Assembly (NCBI RefSeq): GCF_004335085.1
Contig: NZ_RQRS01000016.1
Span: forward strand, 1 to 64,000
Source: Pedobacter nototheniae
GTDB lineage: Bacteria > Bacteroidota > Bacteroidia > Sphingobacteriales > Sphingobacteriaceae
Direction of reading: 5' to 3'
Length of the DNA: 64,000 nucleotides
The notes under the pieces are model-generated. The model had not been told where the DNA came from. It was given only the letters and a program-made list of their open reading frames with translations, and searched no databases. How positions within the stretch are numbered: the first letter of the stretch is position 1; every line of letters begins with the position of its first letter. The position numbers and the translations under genes are program-made. Below are positions 41,456 through 50,773 of this stretch, one piece after another.

Positions 41456-43576
41456 ATGAATAAATCTTTATTTTTTCTTTCTATCGCCACTGTTTTATGC
41501 AGTTACAATGCTCAGGCACAGAAAAAGCGATTAAATCTTCAACAGTCTATCGGTGCGCAACCATCCCTTACCAAAGCAATAAACCCTGTAAGTGGTTGGG
41601 CCGATAATACACATTACATTGAAAACGATTTGCGTGAACGTAAGCAATACGCCGTTGACATTAAAACTGGCGAAAGAACGGCTTATACACCACCGCCAAA
41701 AAGCGATGTTGATGTGTTTGTAAAAGACAAAGATGTTTTTATTCAATATGGCAAGGCCGAAGCAAAACGCCTAACCAACAATGCTGATGAAGAAAAGAAC
41801 CCAACACTATCTCCTGATGGTAAATATGTAGCTTTTACTAAAAATAATGATCTATATGCAGTAGAGGTTCAAAGTGGTAAAGAAATTAGATATACAAGTG
41901 ATGCTACAGATGTGATTTACAACGGTTGGTCATCATGGGTTTATTTTGAAGAAATTTTAGGAAGACCAACAAAGTACAGAGCTTTTTGGTGGGCTCCAGA
42001 TAGCAAGCACATAGCCTTTATGCGCTTTGATGATACTAAGGTGCCAATGTTTCCAATAAATGGATCTACAGGACAGCACGGTTACACAGAGAAAACCCGT
42101 TATCCAAAAGCTGGTGATCCTAACCCTGAAGTAAAAGTCGGTTTTGTAAAATCAGAAGGCGGAGCGGTAGTTTGGGCAGATTTTAATGAAAAGGACGATC
42201 AATATTTTGGCATGCCTTACTGGAGTTTTGATGGATCGAGTTTAATGGTGCAGTGGATGAACCGAGGACAGGATAACCTTAAATTTTATACCGTTAATCC
42301 AGCTACTGGCGCTAAAAAGGAAATATACGATGAAAAGCAAAAAAGCTGGGTAGATTTGGATTATGCTGGTCGTATTGAATACCTAAAAGACAATAAACTT
42401 TACATTTTAAAAAGTGATAAAACTGGTTGGGCTCATTTCTATCTGTATACTTTAGATGGTAAACTAATTAACCCAATAACCAGTGGTAAATGGCAGGTAA
42501 AAGATTTAGAGTTTGTTGATGAAAAAAATAAGGTAATTTATTTTACAGCACGTAAGGAAGCTTCTACCACACTTGATTTTTATCGTGTAGATTATAATGG
42601 TAAAAATTTAAAAAGATTAACCTTTGGCGAGTACACTCACCAACCAGTAATTTCTCCTGATGGAAAGTATTTCGTTACAACTTATTCTAACGTTTCTACA
42701 CCACAAAAAAGAGCATTGGTAGATAATAGTGGCAAAATTGTAAAAGAACTTGCAAATAGCAAGGCTGATGATTTTGATGGATATGATTTTGGTAAAACAG
42801 AAATGATTACCATACCAACTGATGATGGTTATAATTTGCCTGCAGTAATTACTTACCCAACAGATTTTGATCAAACTAAAAAATATCCTGTTGTATTTAG
42901 TATGTATGGCGGGCCAAACGCAGGTACAGTTACCAATACTTGGAAAGGAACAGCAAATCAGTTATGGGCTAATGAAGGTGTTATTCAAATTGCGGTAGAT
43001 CACCGTGCATCAGGCCAGTTTGGTAAAGAAGGTGTGGCTTTAATGCACCGTAATTTAGGCAAATGGGAAATGTACGATTATATTACAGCCGCAAAATGGT
43101 TAAAAGCCAAACCATGGGTGGATAATAAAAAATTGTTAATTACGGGGCACAGTTACGGTGGTTACATGACTTGTATGGCCTTAACCTACGGAGCTGATTA
43201 TTTTGATTTTGGCTATGGTGGTGCACCAGTAACCAGTTGGGAACTGTACGATAGCGTTTATACTGAACGTTTTATGGATACTCCGCAAGAAAACCCTGAA
43301 GGTTATAAAGCTGGTTCTGTATTAACCTATGTAGATAAATACAAAGGTTTGCTACGCATTATGCATGGCGATATGGATGATAACGTGCATATGCAAAACA
43401 CAATACAACTAATTGATAAACTTGAAAACGCAAATAAACATTTTGAATTAATGATTTATCCAGGAGGAAGACATGGCTGGGGTGGCGTAAAATCAGCTCA
43501 CGATCGTTCGGAGAGATACCGTTTCTATTATCAAAATCTGTTAAATAAACCAGTGCCTGCAGAATTATTAAAATAA
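41456..43576 (+). CDS. S9 family peptidase, dipeptidyl peptidase IV type
   Basis: 706 residues. A signal peptide (ending QAQ, about residue 21) is followed by an N-terminal beta-propeller (DPP-IV N region, with WWAPDSKHIAFMRFDD) and a C-terminal alpha/beta-hydrolase domain. The catalytic triad is visible: Ser in GHSYGGYMT, Asp in MHGDMDDNVHMQN, His in YPGGRHGWGG. The double-Glu substrate anchor of DPP-IV is present as YFEEILGR. It removes N-terminal X-Pro dipeptides from periplasmic peptides. Confidence 0.93.
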   Translation: MNKSLFFLSIATVLCSYNAQAQKKRLNLQQSIGAQPSLTKAINPVSGWADNTHYIENDLRERKQYAVDIKTGERTAYTPPPKSDVDVFVKDKDVFIQYGKAEAKRLTNNADEEKNPTLSPDGKYVAFTKNNDLYAVEVQSGKEIRYTSDATDVIYNGWSSWVYFEEILGRPTKYRAFWWAPDSKHIAFMRFDDTKVPMFPINGSTGQHGYTEKTRYPKAGDPNPEVKVGFVKSEGGAVVWADFNEKDDQYFGMPYWSFDGSSLMVQWMNRGQDNLKFYTVNPATGAKKEIYDEKQKSWVDLDYAGRIEYLKDNKLYILKSDKTGWAHFYLYTLDGKLINPITSGKWQVKDLEFVDEKNKVIYFTARKEASTTLDFYRVDYNGKNLKRLTFGEYTHQPVISPDGKYFVTTYSNVSTPQKRALVDNSGKIVKELANSKADDFDGYDFGKTEMITIPTDDGYNLPAVITYPTDFDQTKKYPVVFSMYGGPNAGTVTNTWKGTANQLWANEGVIQIAVDHRASGQFGKEGVALMHRNLGKWEMYDYITAAKWLKAKPWVDNKKLLITGHSYGGYMTCMALTYGADYFDFGYGGAPVTSWELYDSVYTERFMDTPQENPEGYKAGSVLTYVDKYKGLLRIMHGDMDDNVHMQNTIQLIDKLENANKHFELMIYPGGRHGWGGVKSAHDRSERYRFYYQNLLNKPVPAELLK

Positions 43577-43586
43577 ATAATCCTAT

Positions 43587-43630
43587 AAAAAGAAAAGGTC
43601 CGATAACTAAATGTCGGACCTTTTCTTTTT
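43587..43630. terminator. Bidirectional terminator
   Basis: AAAAAGAAAAGGTCCGA / TCGGACCTTTTCTTTTT, a 17-bp perfect stem with a 10-nt loop, between the convergent peptidase gene and the DUF4920 gene. Confidence 0.88.
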
Positions 43631-43642
43631 ATATTGTAAATC

Positions 43643-44107
43643 TTATTTATCTAAAATAACTACACCTTTAGCTTCAAAGGCAAGTTCTTTTTTAGGATCA
43701 GTAATTTTGGCTACTTCCTCTGCAGATTTGTGCGCATCTTCAGCGTAATGACGTAATGTTTCTACCGAGATGGTTTGTTTTTTAGCTATGCCATCTAAAA
43801 CTACGTTTTTACCAACAATATCCATTGGCATAAAGAAAGCGTAATCTTTAAATGTAACACGCATTGGTTCGCCATTTGGCATTTCTAAAGTCATCCAGCA
43901 GCCTTTCTTCTTGCAAACATCAACCACCTTACCTTCAATCTTCATATCAGCAGCTTTTTTATCGCCCATAGCAGCTTCCATTTTTGCAGCAGGCTTTACA
44001 TCGCCTGGCTTAACTTCTTCACCAAATTTTTGTCCTTTGTATTCTGTTTGAGCAAAAGCAAAAGCGGTTATCAAACAGAAGCTTAAGCTTAAAATAATTT
44101 TTTTCAT
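43643..44107 (-). CDS. DUF4920 domain secreted protein
   Basis: 154 residues with a signal peptide (MKKIILSLSFCLITAFAFAQ) and a DUF4920 domain marked by GKVVDVCKKKGCWMTLEMPNG, a paired-Cys motif, and YAFFMPMDIVGK. It is periplasmic or surface-exposed with unknown function; the Cys pair could bind a metal or form a disulfide. A -7-like box (CAAAGTTA on the plus strand, 44142-44149) lies about 35 bp upstream. The gene is monocistronic. Confidence 0.85.
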   Translation of the reverse strand: MKKIILSLSFCLITAFAFAQTEYKGQKFGEEVKPGDVKPAAKMEAAMGDKKAADMKIEGKVVDVCKKKGCWMTLEMPNGEPMRVTFKDYAFFMPMDIVGKNVVLDGIAKKQTISVETLRHYAEDAHKSAEEVAKITDPKKELAFEAKGVVILDK

Positions 44108-44438
44108 TTGATTAATTTTATTTAATTCCGGTTATCTAATCCAAAGTTATTTAAAATTTTTCTAAATAAAATGCCAAAAAAAATCCTCGCTAGCTTTCAC
44201 TAACGAGGAAAATCATCCCTATTGTTATAGATCACATCCCATGATGTACAACATGTAACCTTAGGCAAATGTTAATCCAAAAACTTATAGGTCGTTTTTT
44301 GTATTTTAAATTACTGGTTATTAGCGTGTTATGTTTTTTATGTGCTTATGCCAAGAAAAATAGAATTGGGGAATTGGGAGTTTTTTTTCTCGATTTGTAG
44401 AAAAACGTTGCCTGTATTCCACGATTATTTTTTGCTTA
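44108..44438. other. Intergenic region, 331 bp
   Basis: It holds the DUF4920 promoter region and one short hairpin (TCCTCG...CGAGGA, 44184-44209) that may terminate radA on the minus strand. I see no ORF, tRNA or conserved RNA in the remainder. Confidence 0.5.
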
Positions 44439-45815
44439 TTAACCAAAAATGAGATTAAATACTTCCTCTATTTTACTTACGGCCTTTATTTCAATAGTAT
44501 ATTTTTCGATTGCAATACCTTTTAAATTATACTTTGAAATATAAATGGTTTCAAAGCCAAGTTTATCTGCTTCAGCAATTCTTTGCTCAATCCTATTTAC
44601 TGCTCTTATCTCACCAGATAAGCCAACCTCCGCGGCAAAACAGTTTTTAGAAGAAACAGCTATGTCCTGATGTGATGAAATAATTGCAATTAAAACAGCA
44701 AGATCAATAGCAGGATCCTCTACCCGAATACCACCAGCAATATTTAAGAAAACATCTTGTGCACTTAGCCTAAAGCCACAACGTTTTTCAAGCACAGCCA
44801 ACAACATGTTCATTCTTTTGGTATCAAAACCAGTTGCCGATCGCTGTGGTGTACCGTAAGCAGCAGGACTAACCAGAGCCTGTGTTTCAATTAGCATTGG
44901 TCTGGCGCCTTCCAGCATTGCGGCAATGGCAATTCCACTTAATTCTTCATCACGCTGTGATAGTAATATTTCTGAAGGATTTGATACTTCTCGTAAACCA
45001 CTTCCCTGCATTTCATAAATACCTAACTCTGCTGCCGCTCCAAACCTATTTTTAATTGAACGTAAAATGCGATATACGTGGTGTCTGTCGCCCTCAAACT
45101 GTAAAACGGTATCAACCATGTGTTCCAGTATTTTAGGGCCTGCAATGGCTCCATCTTTAGTAATGTGGCCAATTAAAAAAACGGGTACGCCAGTTTCTTT
45201 CGCAAAGCGAAGTAATTCTGCTGTACATTCTCTTACTTGTGATACGCTGCCAGGAGTAGATTCTATATGTGCAGAGTGTAGGGTTTGAATGGAATCAACA
45301 ACCAATATTTCGGGTTCCAGAATTTCTATTTGCTTAAAGATATTCTGTGTTGATGTTTCAGTTAAAATATAGCAATTGCCTGATGGTTGATCTGTAATCC
45401 TTTCGGCACGCATTTTTATTTGTTGTTCACTCTCTTCACCAGATATATAAAGTAACTTTTTACCTTTTAAATTTAAGGCAAGTTGTAGCATTAAGGTAGA
45501 TTTTCCTATTCCAGGTTCTCCACCAATTAAAATCAACGAACCTTCAACCAAACCGCCCCCTAAAACGCGATCTAATTCTTTATCACCAGTTAATATTCTT
45601 CTTTCTGTTGAGGATTGTATTTCGTCTACTTTGCTTGGTTTGCTTAATTTTCGACTTGTAGTATCGCTTTTCCACGTGGGGATTGAAGCAGAAGTTTTTT
45701 CTACAATTTCTTCAACAAAGGTATTCCATTGGTTGCATGAAGGACATTTGCCCAACCATTTTGCAGATTCGTATCCACAGCTTTGACAGAAGTATGCAGT
45801 TTTTGATTTTGCCAA
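44439..45815 (-). CDS. radA: DNA repair protein RadA
   Basis: 458 residues. The N-terminal zinc finger (YFCQSCGYESAKWLGKCPSC) is followed by a RecA-like ATPase (Walker A GGEPGIGKST near 93-102), the RadA-specific KNRFG motif and a C-terminal Lon-protease-like domain (AVEVGLSGEIRAVNR). It promotes branch migration in recombination. Length and order are normal. It follows rng on the same strand but is separated by a terminator at 45913-45950. Confidence 0.96.
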   Translation of the reverse strand: MAKSKTAYFCQSCGYESAKWLGKCPSCNQWNTFVEEIVEKTSASIPTWKSDTTSRKLSKPSKVDEIQSSTERRILTGDKELDRVLGGGLVEGSLILIGGEPGIGKSTLMLQLALNLKGKKLLYISGEESEQQIKMRAERITDQPSGNCYILTETSTQNIFKQIEILEPEILVVDSIQTLHSAHIESTPGSVSQVRECTAELLRFAKETGVPVFLIGHITKDGAIAGPKILEHMVDTVLQFEGDRHHVYRILRSIKNRFGAAAELGIYEMQGSGLREVSNPSEILLSQRDEELSGIAIAAMLEGARPMLIETQALVSPAAYGTPQRSATGFDTKRMNMLLAVLEKRCGFRLSAQDVFLNIAGGIRVEDPAIDLAVLIAIISSHQDIAVSSKNCFAAEVGLSGEIRAVNRIEQRIAEADKLGFETIYISKYNLKGIAIEKYTIEIKAVSKIEEVFNLIFG

Positions 45816-45912
45816 TTGATTTCAGATTTTAGATTTACGAATTTAAATTTTACTATGTAGAAAAGCAGATGTTTTTTTGAACAATCTTATCAGGAAGATC
45901 AATTTTGCTATA

Positions 45913-45950
45913 AAACAAAAAGCCTGATTTCTAAAAATCAGGCTTTCCGC
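45913..45950 (-). terminator. Terminator after rng
   Basis: AAAGCCTGATTT / AAATCAGGCTTT hairpin with a T-run on the minus strand, 17 bp beyond the rng stop codon. Confidence 0.8.
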
Positions 45951-45966
45951 TAAATGTTATTTTGAA

Positions 45967-47517
45967 TTATAACTTAATTTCTTCGTCTTTTGAAGAGATA
46001 AAATGGAACTCATTTAAATAATATGATGATTGAGCCTTAACTTTTATCCATTGGCCATATTTAAAGAACCAACGGCGTTGTAAGTTGAAAATTCCTTTCG
46101 TTATGTAAGCTTCAATATAAGGGTGAACACAAAGTGTAACGCCTTTTTCATTTTGCTCTCTTAAAATATAATTCAGGTTATTTTCAATATCATCCATCAA
46201 AACGATACTCGCTTTAATTTCTCCGGTACCACCACATGCCGGACATTTTTCTACCGTAACAATGTTCATTTCCGGGCGAACTCGTTGTCTGGTAATTTGT
46301 ACCAAACCAAATTTACTCGGAGGCAAAATTGTGTGTTTTGCTCTATCCAACAACATCAGCTCACGCAAATAGTCGAATAGCATTTTACGGTTTGTTGGCT
46401 TGTGCATATCGATAAAATCGATTACAACAATGCCGCCCATATCACGTAAGCGTAATTGACGGGCAATTTCTTTAGCCGCTTCTTTATTTACCTGTAAAGC
46501 ATTTTCCTCTTGGTTTTCTTTACTGGCTGTGCGGTTTCCACTATTCACATCTATAACGTGTAGTGCTTCGGTATGTTCTACAACTAAGTAGGCGCCACCC
46601 GGTAAGTTTACTGTTTTGCCAAAAGCATTTTTAATTTGCTTTTCTATTCCAAAGTGTTCAAATATTGGTTCTTTTTGTTTGTACAGTTTAACAATCTTTT
46701 CCATTTCTGGAGAAATATCGTGTACATAAGAACGGATATCATCGTACAACTCTGGTGTACTCACGTAAACGTTTGTAAAATCAGGATTCAGAATATCACG
46801 AATTAACGTTGATGATCTGTCCATTTCTCCCCAAACTCTTTTTGAAGGTTCAGTTCCGGGCACTTTTTTAATGAAGCTTTCCCACTTGGCAATTAAATCT
46901 AAAAGATCTTTTTGCATTTCGGCAACTCCACGGCCTTCAGAAACTGTTCTGATAATTACTCCAAAGTTTTGGGGCTTAATACTTTCAATAATCTTTTTTA
47001 AGCGATTACGTTCGGTATTACTTTTAATTTTTTTTGATATGGATATGGTATTGGAGAATGGCACCAGTACCACATACCTGCCGGCAATAGAAAGATCGGA
47101 GCTTAAACGTGGCCCCTTGGTTGAAATAGGCTCTTTGGCAATTTGTACCGGTAAGAGCATATTTTTGCTAAGCACATCAGAAATTTTGCCTGCCTTATTT
47201 ATATCGGCTTCGAGCTTTAAATTATCTAATAATGTGCCTGTAACCGAGCCATTACGCTTGATCTTTGTTAGCTTAATTAAAGATTGCACTTGAGGCCCCA
47301 AATCAAAGTAATGCAAAAATGCATCCTTTTCATAACCAACATCCACGAAAGCAGCATTCAGACCGGGCATAATTTTTTTAATGCGGCCTAAATAAATATC
47401 GCCTACAGCGTAGTTATTATTGATTTGTTCTTTGTGAAGCTCAACAAGTTGTTTGTCTTCAATCAACGCTATGGTAACTCCGGCAGGAGTCGAATTGATA
47501 ATTAATTCTTTTACCAA
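45967..47517 (-). CDS. rng: Ribonuclease G
   Basis: 516 residues of the RNase E/G catalytic family. The S1-like domain (GDIYLGRIKKIMPGLNAAFVDVGYEKDAFLHY) is followed by the RNase H-like and DNase I-like core, with VIDVNSGNRT and FIDMHKPTNRK carrying the Mg-binding Asp residues. The Zn-link CPACGGTGEI is in the C-terminal part. It processes rRNA and degrades mRNA. It lies in a conserved Bacteroidota order: HU, TPR protein, small ribosomal protein, rng. Confidence 0.95.
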   Translation of the reverse strand: MVKELIINSTPAGVTIALIEDKQLVELHKEQINNNYAVGDIYLGRIKKIMPGLNAAFVDVGYEKDAFLHYFDLGPQVQSLIKLTKIKRNGSVTGTLLDNLKLEADINKAGKISDVLSKNMLLPVQIAKEPISTKGPRLSSDLSIAGRYVVLVPFSNTISISKKIKSNTERNRLKKIIESIKPQNFGVIIRTVSEGRGVAEMQKDLLDLIAKWESFIKKVPGTEPSKRVWGEMDRSSTLIRDILNPDFTNVYVSTPELYDDIRSYVHDISPEMEKIVKLYKQKEPIFEHFGIEKQIKNAFGKTVNLPGGAYLVVEHTEALHVIDVNSGNRTASKENQEENALQVNKEAAKEIARQLRLRDMGGIVVIDFIDMHKPTNRKMLFDYLRELMLLDRAKHTILPPSKFGLVQITRQRVRPEMNIVTVEKCPACGGTGEIKASIVLMDDIENNLNYILREQNEKGVTLCVHPYIEAYITKGIFNLQRRWFFKYGQWIKVKAQSSYYLNEFHFISSKDEEIKL

Positions 47518-47621
47518 CAGCTACAGATTTTAAGGCTTTCGCCCATTAACAAATGGATAGTAAATAAGAAAACATTGATGTAGCATGAATTTATACAATA
47601 AAAAAAATCATATAAAAGTAT

Positions 47622-47652
47622 TTAAACCTCACAGTGTTTACCATGAGGTTTA
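47622..47652 (-). terminator. Hairpin between the 29-residue ribosomal protein and rng
   Basis: TAAACCTCA / TGAGGTTTA inverted repeat with a 12-nt loop, followed on the minus strand by a T-rich stretch. It may partly separate the two transcripts. Confidence 0.6.
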
Positions 47653-47675
47653 AAAAGCTATATCAAAATAAGAAA

Positions 47676-47765
47676 CTATTTTTTCTTATGTCTGTTTTTT
47701 CTTAAACGTTTTTTACGTTTGTGGGTAGCCATTTTATGTCTTTTTCTTTTTTTACCGCTTGGCAT
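47676..47765 (-). CDS. 29-residue basic ribosomal protein (COX24/AURKAIP1-like)
   Basis: A short ORF of 29 codons starting MPSGKKRKRHKMATHKRKKR and ending KNRHKKK. It is almost entirely Lys, Arg and His. It matches the tiny AURKAIP1/COX24-domain proteins of Bacteroidota, which relate to mitoribosomal protein mS38; I recall a protein of this kind reported in Flavobacterium ribosomes. It lies between the TPR gene (36 bp) and rng. Gene finders with a length cut-off would miss it. The reading frame is clean, with ATG and TAG. Confidence 0.85.
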   Translation of the reverse strand: MPSGKKRKRHKMATHKRKKRLRKNRHKKK

Positions 47766-47801
47766 AGTCTTAAGTTTTAAATGTTTTTATTAATCCGTTA
47801 A

Positions 47802-48677
47802 TTAATTTTTATTCTTTAGTTCAGCTACCTTCTTATCAATAAATGATGATAATGTAGGGTTTGCTGCTAATTTTTTGCTTTTTAAATAAGCATCAACTGC
47901 TTCTTTGTTTTTGCCTAAATTTTCTAAAGCAGTTGCTAAATAAAAGTAAGCTTCAGGTGTTGGTGCTTCTGCAATTACAGTATTAAAACGTGGTATTGCT
48001 TTGTCAAACTGACCTGATTTGATAGAGAATAATCCTAAATTCATGTTTGCTTTAACGTTTTTAGGATCTTTAGCAACAACTTCAAGCAGCATTGCAATAC
48101 CTTGCATTGGTGCGCCTAAGCCATTTACTATTGTAACCCCTAAACCTGTTTTGGCATCAATGTTTGTAGCATCTTTCTCTAATGCATTTTTAAAAGATGT
48201 ATTAGCTTTCTGCAATAAAGCAGGTTGAGCTAAGCTATCTTGTGTACTTTCAAAGGCTCTTAAAAACTTGTTTCCTGAGGCTAACCACGTTGATGATGAT
48301 GGATTGCCTTCGGCTACAACTTCTAAATAAAGCGCAGATGGAGTAATTTGCTCTACATCATCCCATTTCTGAGCTAATTGTTTCGCAAGTTCAATTTTCT
48401 CAGCACCCTTAGCATTTTGGTAACTGTTTTCTAAAACTGTAATGTCTTTAGCTAAACTTTTATTAATTACATTTTTAGCAGCCTCTGATGCTTGAGTAAT
48501 GCTTATAGAACCAGCAGCAGGCGCTTGAGATCCAGCCATTGGACCTGAAGTGGGCATTTTGCCGTTTTCTTCTGTTGGTTTTACTAAACCCTTAATATCT
48601 CTTGTAAATAAAAATGCAACAAGCAATAAAATCGCTCCTATAATTATGGTTTGTTTTGATCTGATGCTGCTATTCAC
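47802..48677 (-). CDS. Tetratricopeptide repeat protein, membrane-anchored
   Basis: 291 residues: an N-terminal membrane helix (about 8-25), a low-complexity linker (PTSGPMAGSQAPAAGS) and a C-terminal domain of TPR units (ALYLEVVAEGNPSSSTWLASG; VKANMNLGLFSIKSGQFDKA; TPEAYFYLATALENLGKNKEA). Probably a periplasmic scaffold. It starts 11 bp after the HU-like gene and belongs to the conserved HU-TPR-COX24-rng group. Confidence 0.85.
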   Translation of the reverse strand: MNSSIRSKQTIIIGAILLLVAFLFTRDIKGLVKPTEENGKMPTSGPMAGSQAPAAGSISITQASEAAKNVINKSLAKDITVLENSYQNAKGAEKIELAKQLAQKWDDVEQITPSALYLEVVAEGNPSSSTWLASGNKFLRAFESTQDSLAQPALLQKANTSFKNALEKDATNIDAKTGLGVTIVNGLGAPMQGIAMLLEVVAKDPKNVKANMNLGLFSIKSGQFDKAIPRFNTVIAEAPTPEAYFYLATALENLGKNKEAVDAYLKSKKLAANPTLSSFIDKKVAELKNKN

Positions 48678-48688
48678 AATAGTATATT

Positions 48689-48988
48689 TTAAGCTTCTAC
48701 TTTAATTTTTTTGTTATTTTTTACTTTATCAACAAAAACTTTTGCTGGTTTAAAGCTCGGAACAAAATGTTCTGGGATAATTATTGCAGTGTTTTTAGAG
48801 ATGTTTCTCGCAGTTTTCTGTGCTCTCTTTTTAACAACAAAGCTTCCGAAGCCTCTTACGTATACATTTTCGCCGCCAATCATGCTAGTTTTGATAACTT
48901 TGAAAAATGCCTCAACCGTTTCCTGTACGTCAACCTTCTCAATTCCGGTTTTTGTTGATATTTCTGAAATAATATCTGCCTTAGTCAT
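48689..48988 (-). CDS. HU/IHF family DNA-binding protein
   Basis: 99 residues with the HU/IHF fold: TKADIISEISTKTGI and NVYVRGFGSFVVKKRAQKTARN, the DNA-bending arm, followed by FKPAKVFVDKVK. It packages and bends DNA as a dimer. A -7-like box (CAAAAGTA on the plus strand, 49041-49048) lies upstream. It is the first gene of a minus-strand group and is divergent from mutY. Confidence 0.95.
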   Translation of the reverse strand: MTKADIISEISTKTGIEKVDVQETVEAFFKVIKTSMIGGENVYVRGFGSFVVKKRAQKTARNISKNTAIIIPEHFVPSFKPAKVFVDKVKNNKKIKVEA

Positions 48989-49156
48989 ATTTTATTATTT
49001 ATATATATTGTGTTTTAATATTATAACTGTTTTGGGGTTGCAAAAGTATTGCTTTTTAATGAGATAGGGAAATAAAAGATCATTTTTTTATCTGTGTTCT
49101 TATCACTGGAATGCAAGTTTTTTCAAAAACGAATAATTACACCGTAATTTGCACTA

Positions 49157-50212
49157 ATGATATTTCAAAATGAACTGATTAACTGGTACAATATAAATAA
49201 AAGAGATTTGCCCTGGAGGCATACTCAAGACGCTTATGTGATCTGGTTATCGGAAATAATATTGCAACAAACTCGAGTAGAACAGGGCTTGCCATATTTC
49301 AATAAATTTTTAGATAATTTCCCTACCGTTTCTGACTTTGCTAACGCCGCAGAGGCTAAGGTGCTTAAATTATGGCAAGGATTGGGCTATTATTCCAGAG
49401 GTAGAAACATGCATGCAACAGCTCAAATAGTAATGAGTGATTTTGGTGGTATTTTTCCAACCTTACATGATGATTTAATTAAACTTAAAGGAATTGGTGA
49501 ATATACAGCAGCAGCAATATCATCTTTTTCGGCAGGAGAAGCAAGAGCGGTTGTTGATGGAAATGTTTTTAGAGTTTTGGCTAGATATTTCGGAATAAGC
49601 ACGGCCATTAATTCTCCGGCAGGTAAAAAAGAATTTTTTAAATTGGCAAATGAACTGCTTTATCGCCCGGATCCTGCTTTGTATAACCAGGCAATTATGG
49701 AATTTGGAGCCATTCAATGTAAGCCTAAATCTCCTGAGTGCAATATTTGTCCTTTGAACCAAACTTGTTATGCTTTTGCACATAAACAGGTTAATTTATT
49801 GCCTGTTAAAATCGGAAAAGCGGAAAAAAAACTTCGTTTCTTTAACTATTTAGTTTGCCTGGATGATGAACAAATTTTGGTTAGAGAAAGACAGGCTGGA
49901 GATATTTGGCAGCATTTATATGATTTTCCTTGTATAGAAACAGAAGATATTTCATCACCTGATGATTTCCAGCTTAAGGATAAAATTTCAGAATTATTCG
50001 GAAACGAAACAGCTTTAAGGCTTATAAGTTCTAAAAAGCATATTTTGACCCACCAAATTATACAAGTGCAATTTTTTGAGTTAAAAAATTATATATTTAA
50101 CTTTAGTAAACAAAAGGAACTTAATTGGGTTTCTTTAAATAGATTAGAAGAATTACCACAACCAAAAGTAATCCATGATTTTATAGTGGAAAACTTGGAT
50201 CAATTAAGGTAG
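49157..50212 (+). CDS. mutY: A/G-specific adenine glycosylase
   Basis: 351 residues. The HhH-GPD domain carries WLSEIILQQTRVEQGLPYF and LKGIGEYTAAAISSFSAGE with the catalytic Asp in VVDGNVFRV. The 4Fe-4S cluster is formed by Cys-x6-Cys-x2-Cys-x5-Cys in CKPKSPECNICPLNQTC. A NUDIX-like C-terminal domain recognises 8-oxoG. It removes adenine mispaired with 8-oxoguanine. It lies 60 bp upstream of ssb and is divergent from the HU gene. Confidence 0.96.
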   Translation: MIFQNELINWYNINKRDLPWRHTQDAYVIWLSEIILQQTRVEQGLPYFNKFLDNFPTVSDFANAAEAKVLKLWQGLGYYSRGRNMHATAQIVMSDFGGIFPTLHDDLIKLKGIGEYTAAAISSFSAGEARAVVDGNVFRVLARYFGISTAINSPAGKKEFFKLANELLYRPDPALYNQAIMEFGAIQCKPKSPECNICPLNQTCYAFAHKQVNLLPVKIGKAEKKLRFFNYLVCLDDEQILVRERQAGDIWQHLYDFPCIETEDISSPDDFQLKDKISELFGNETALRLISSKKHILTHQIIQVQFFELKNYIFNFSKQKELNWVSLNRLEELPQPKVIHDFIVENLDQLR

Positions 50213-50272
50213 CGTAACTAACTGCCTTATGTAATGGTGATTATTGCGTAGAAACTAACCAAAAAATATTTT

Positions 50273-50713
50273 ATGTCAGGGATTAACAAAGTTATTTTAG
50301 TAGGGCACTTAGGCAAAGATCCTGAAGTGCGGCATTTAGATGGTGGCGTAACTGTTGCCAGTTTTCCATTAGCAACTTCAGAAACTTATAATAAGGACGG
50401 GAAAAGGGTAGAGCAAACTGAATGGCATAATATTGTTTTATGGCGTGGACTTGCAGAGGTGGCTTCAAAATATCTACAAAAAGGAAAACTTGTTTACATA
50501 GAAGGCAAACTGAGAACCAGATCTTTTGAAGATAAAGAAAAGGTGAAAAAATACGTTACTGAAATCGTTGCAGAAAATTTTACAATGCTAGGAAGGAAGA
50601 GTGATTTTGAACAAACTCCATCAACGAGTGTGTTGCCACCTATTAACGAGAATAAAATACATGATGAGTTTACGATAAATCCATCAGATGAAAATGGTGA
50701 TTTGCCTTTTTAA
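50273..50713 (+). CDS. ssb: Single-stranded DNA-binding protein
   Basis: 146 residues with an OB fold (INKVILVGHLGKDPEVRHLDGG; EWHNIVLWRGLAEVASKYLQKG) and the acidic tail tip DENGDLPF that contacts partner proteins. It is shorter than E. coli SSB because the linker is reduced. It is downstream of mutY, probably cotranscribed, and closed by a terminator at 50728-50760. Confidence 0.95.
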   Translation: MSGINKVILVGHLGKDPEVRHLDGGVTVASFPLATSETYNKDGKRVEQTEWHNIVLWRGLAEVASKYLQKGKLVYIEGKLRTRSFEDKEKVKKYVTEIVAENFTMLGRKSDFEQTPSTSVLPPINENKIHDEFTINPSDENGDLPF

Positions 50714-50727
50714 AAAGGAATTCAAAT

Positions 50728-50760
50728 AAAAAAGTCCCGGCATTTGTCGGGACTTTTTTA
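50728..50760. terminator. Bidirectional terminator
   Basis: AAAAAAGTCCCG / CGGGACTTTTTT hairpin between convergent ssb and glmS. Confidence 0.85.
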
Positions 50761-50773
50761 TTTTATAATATTT

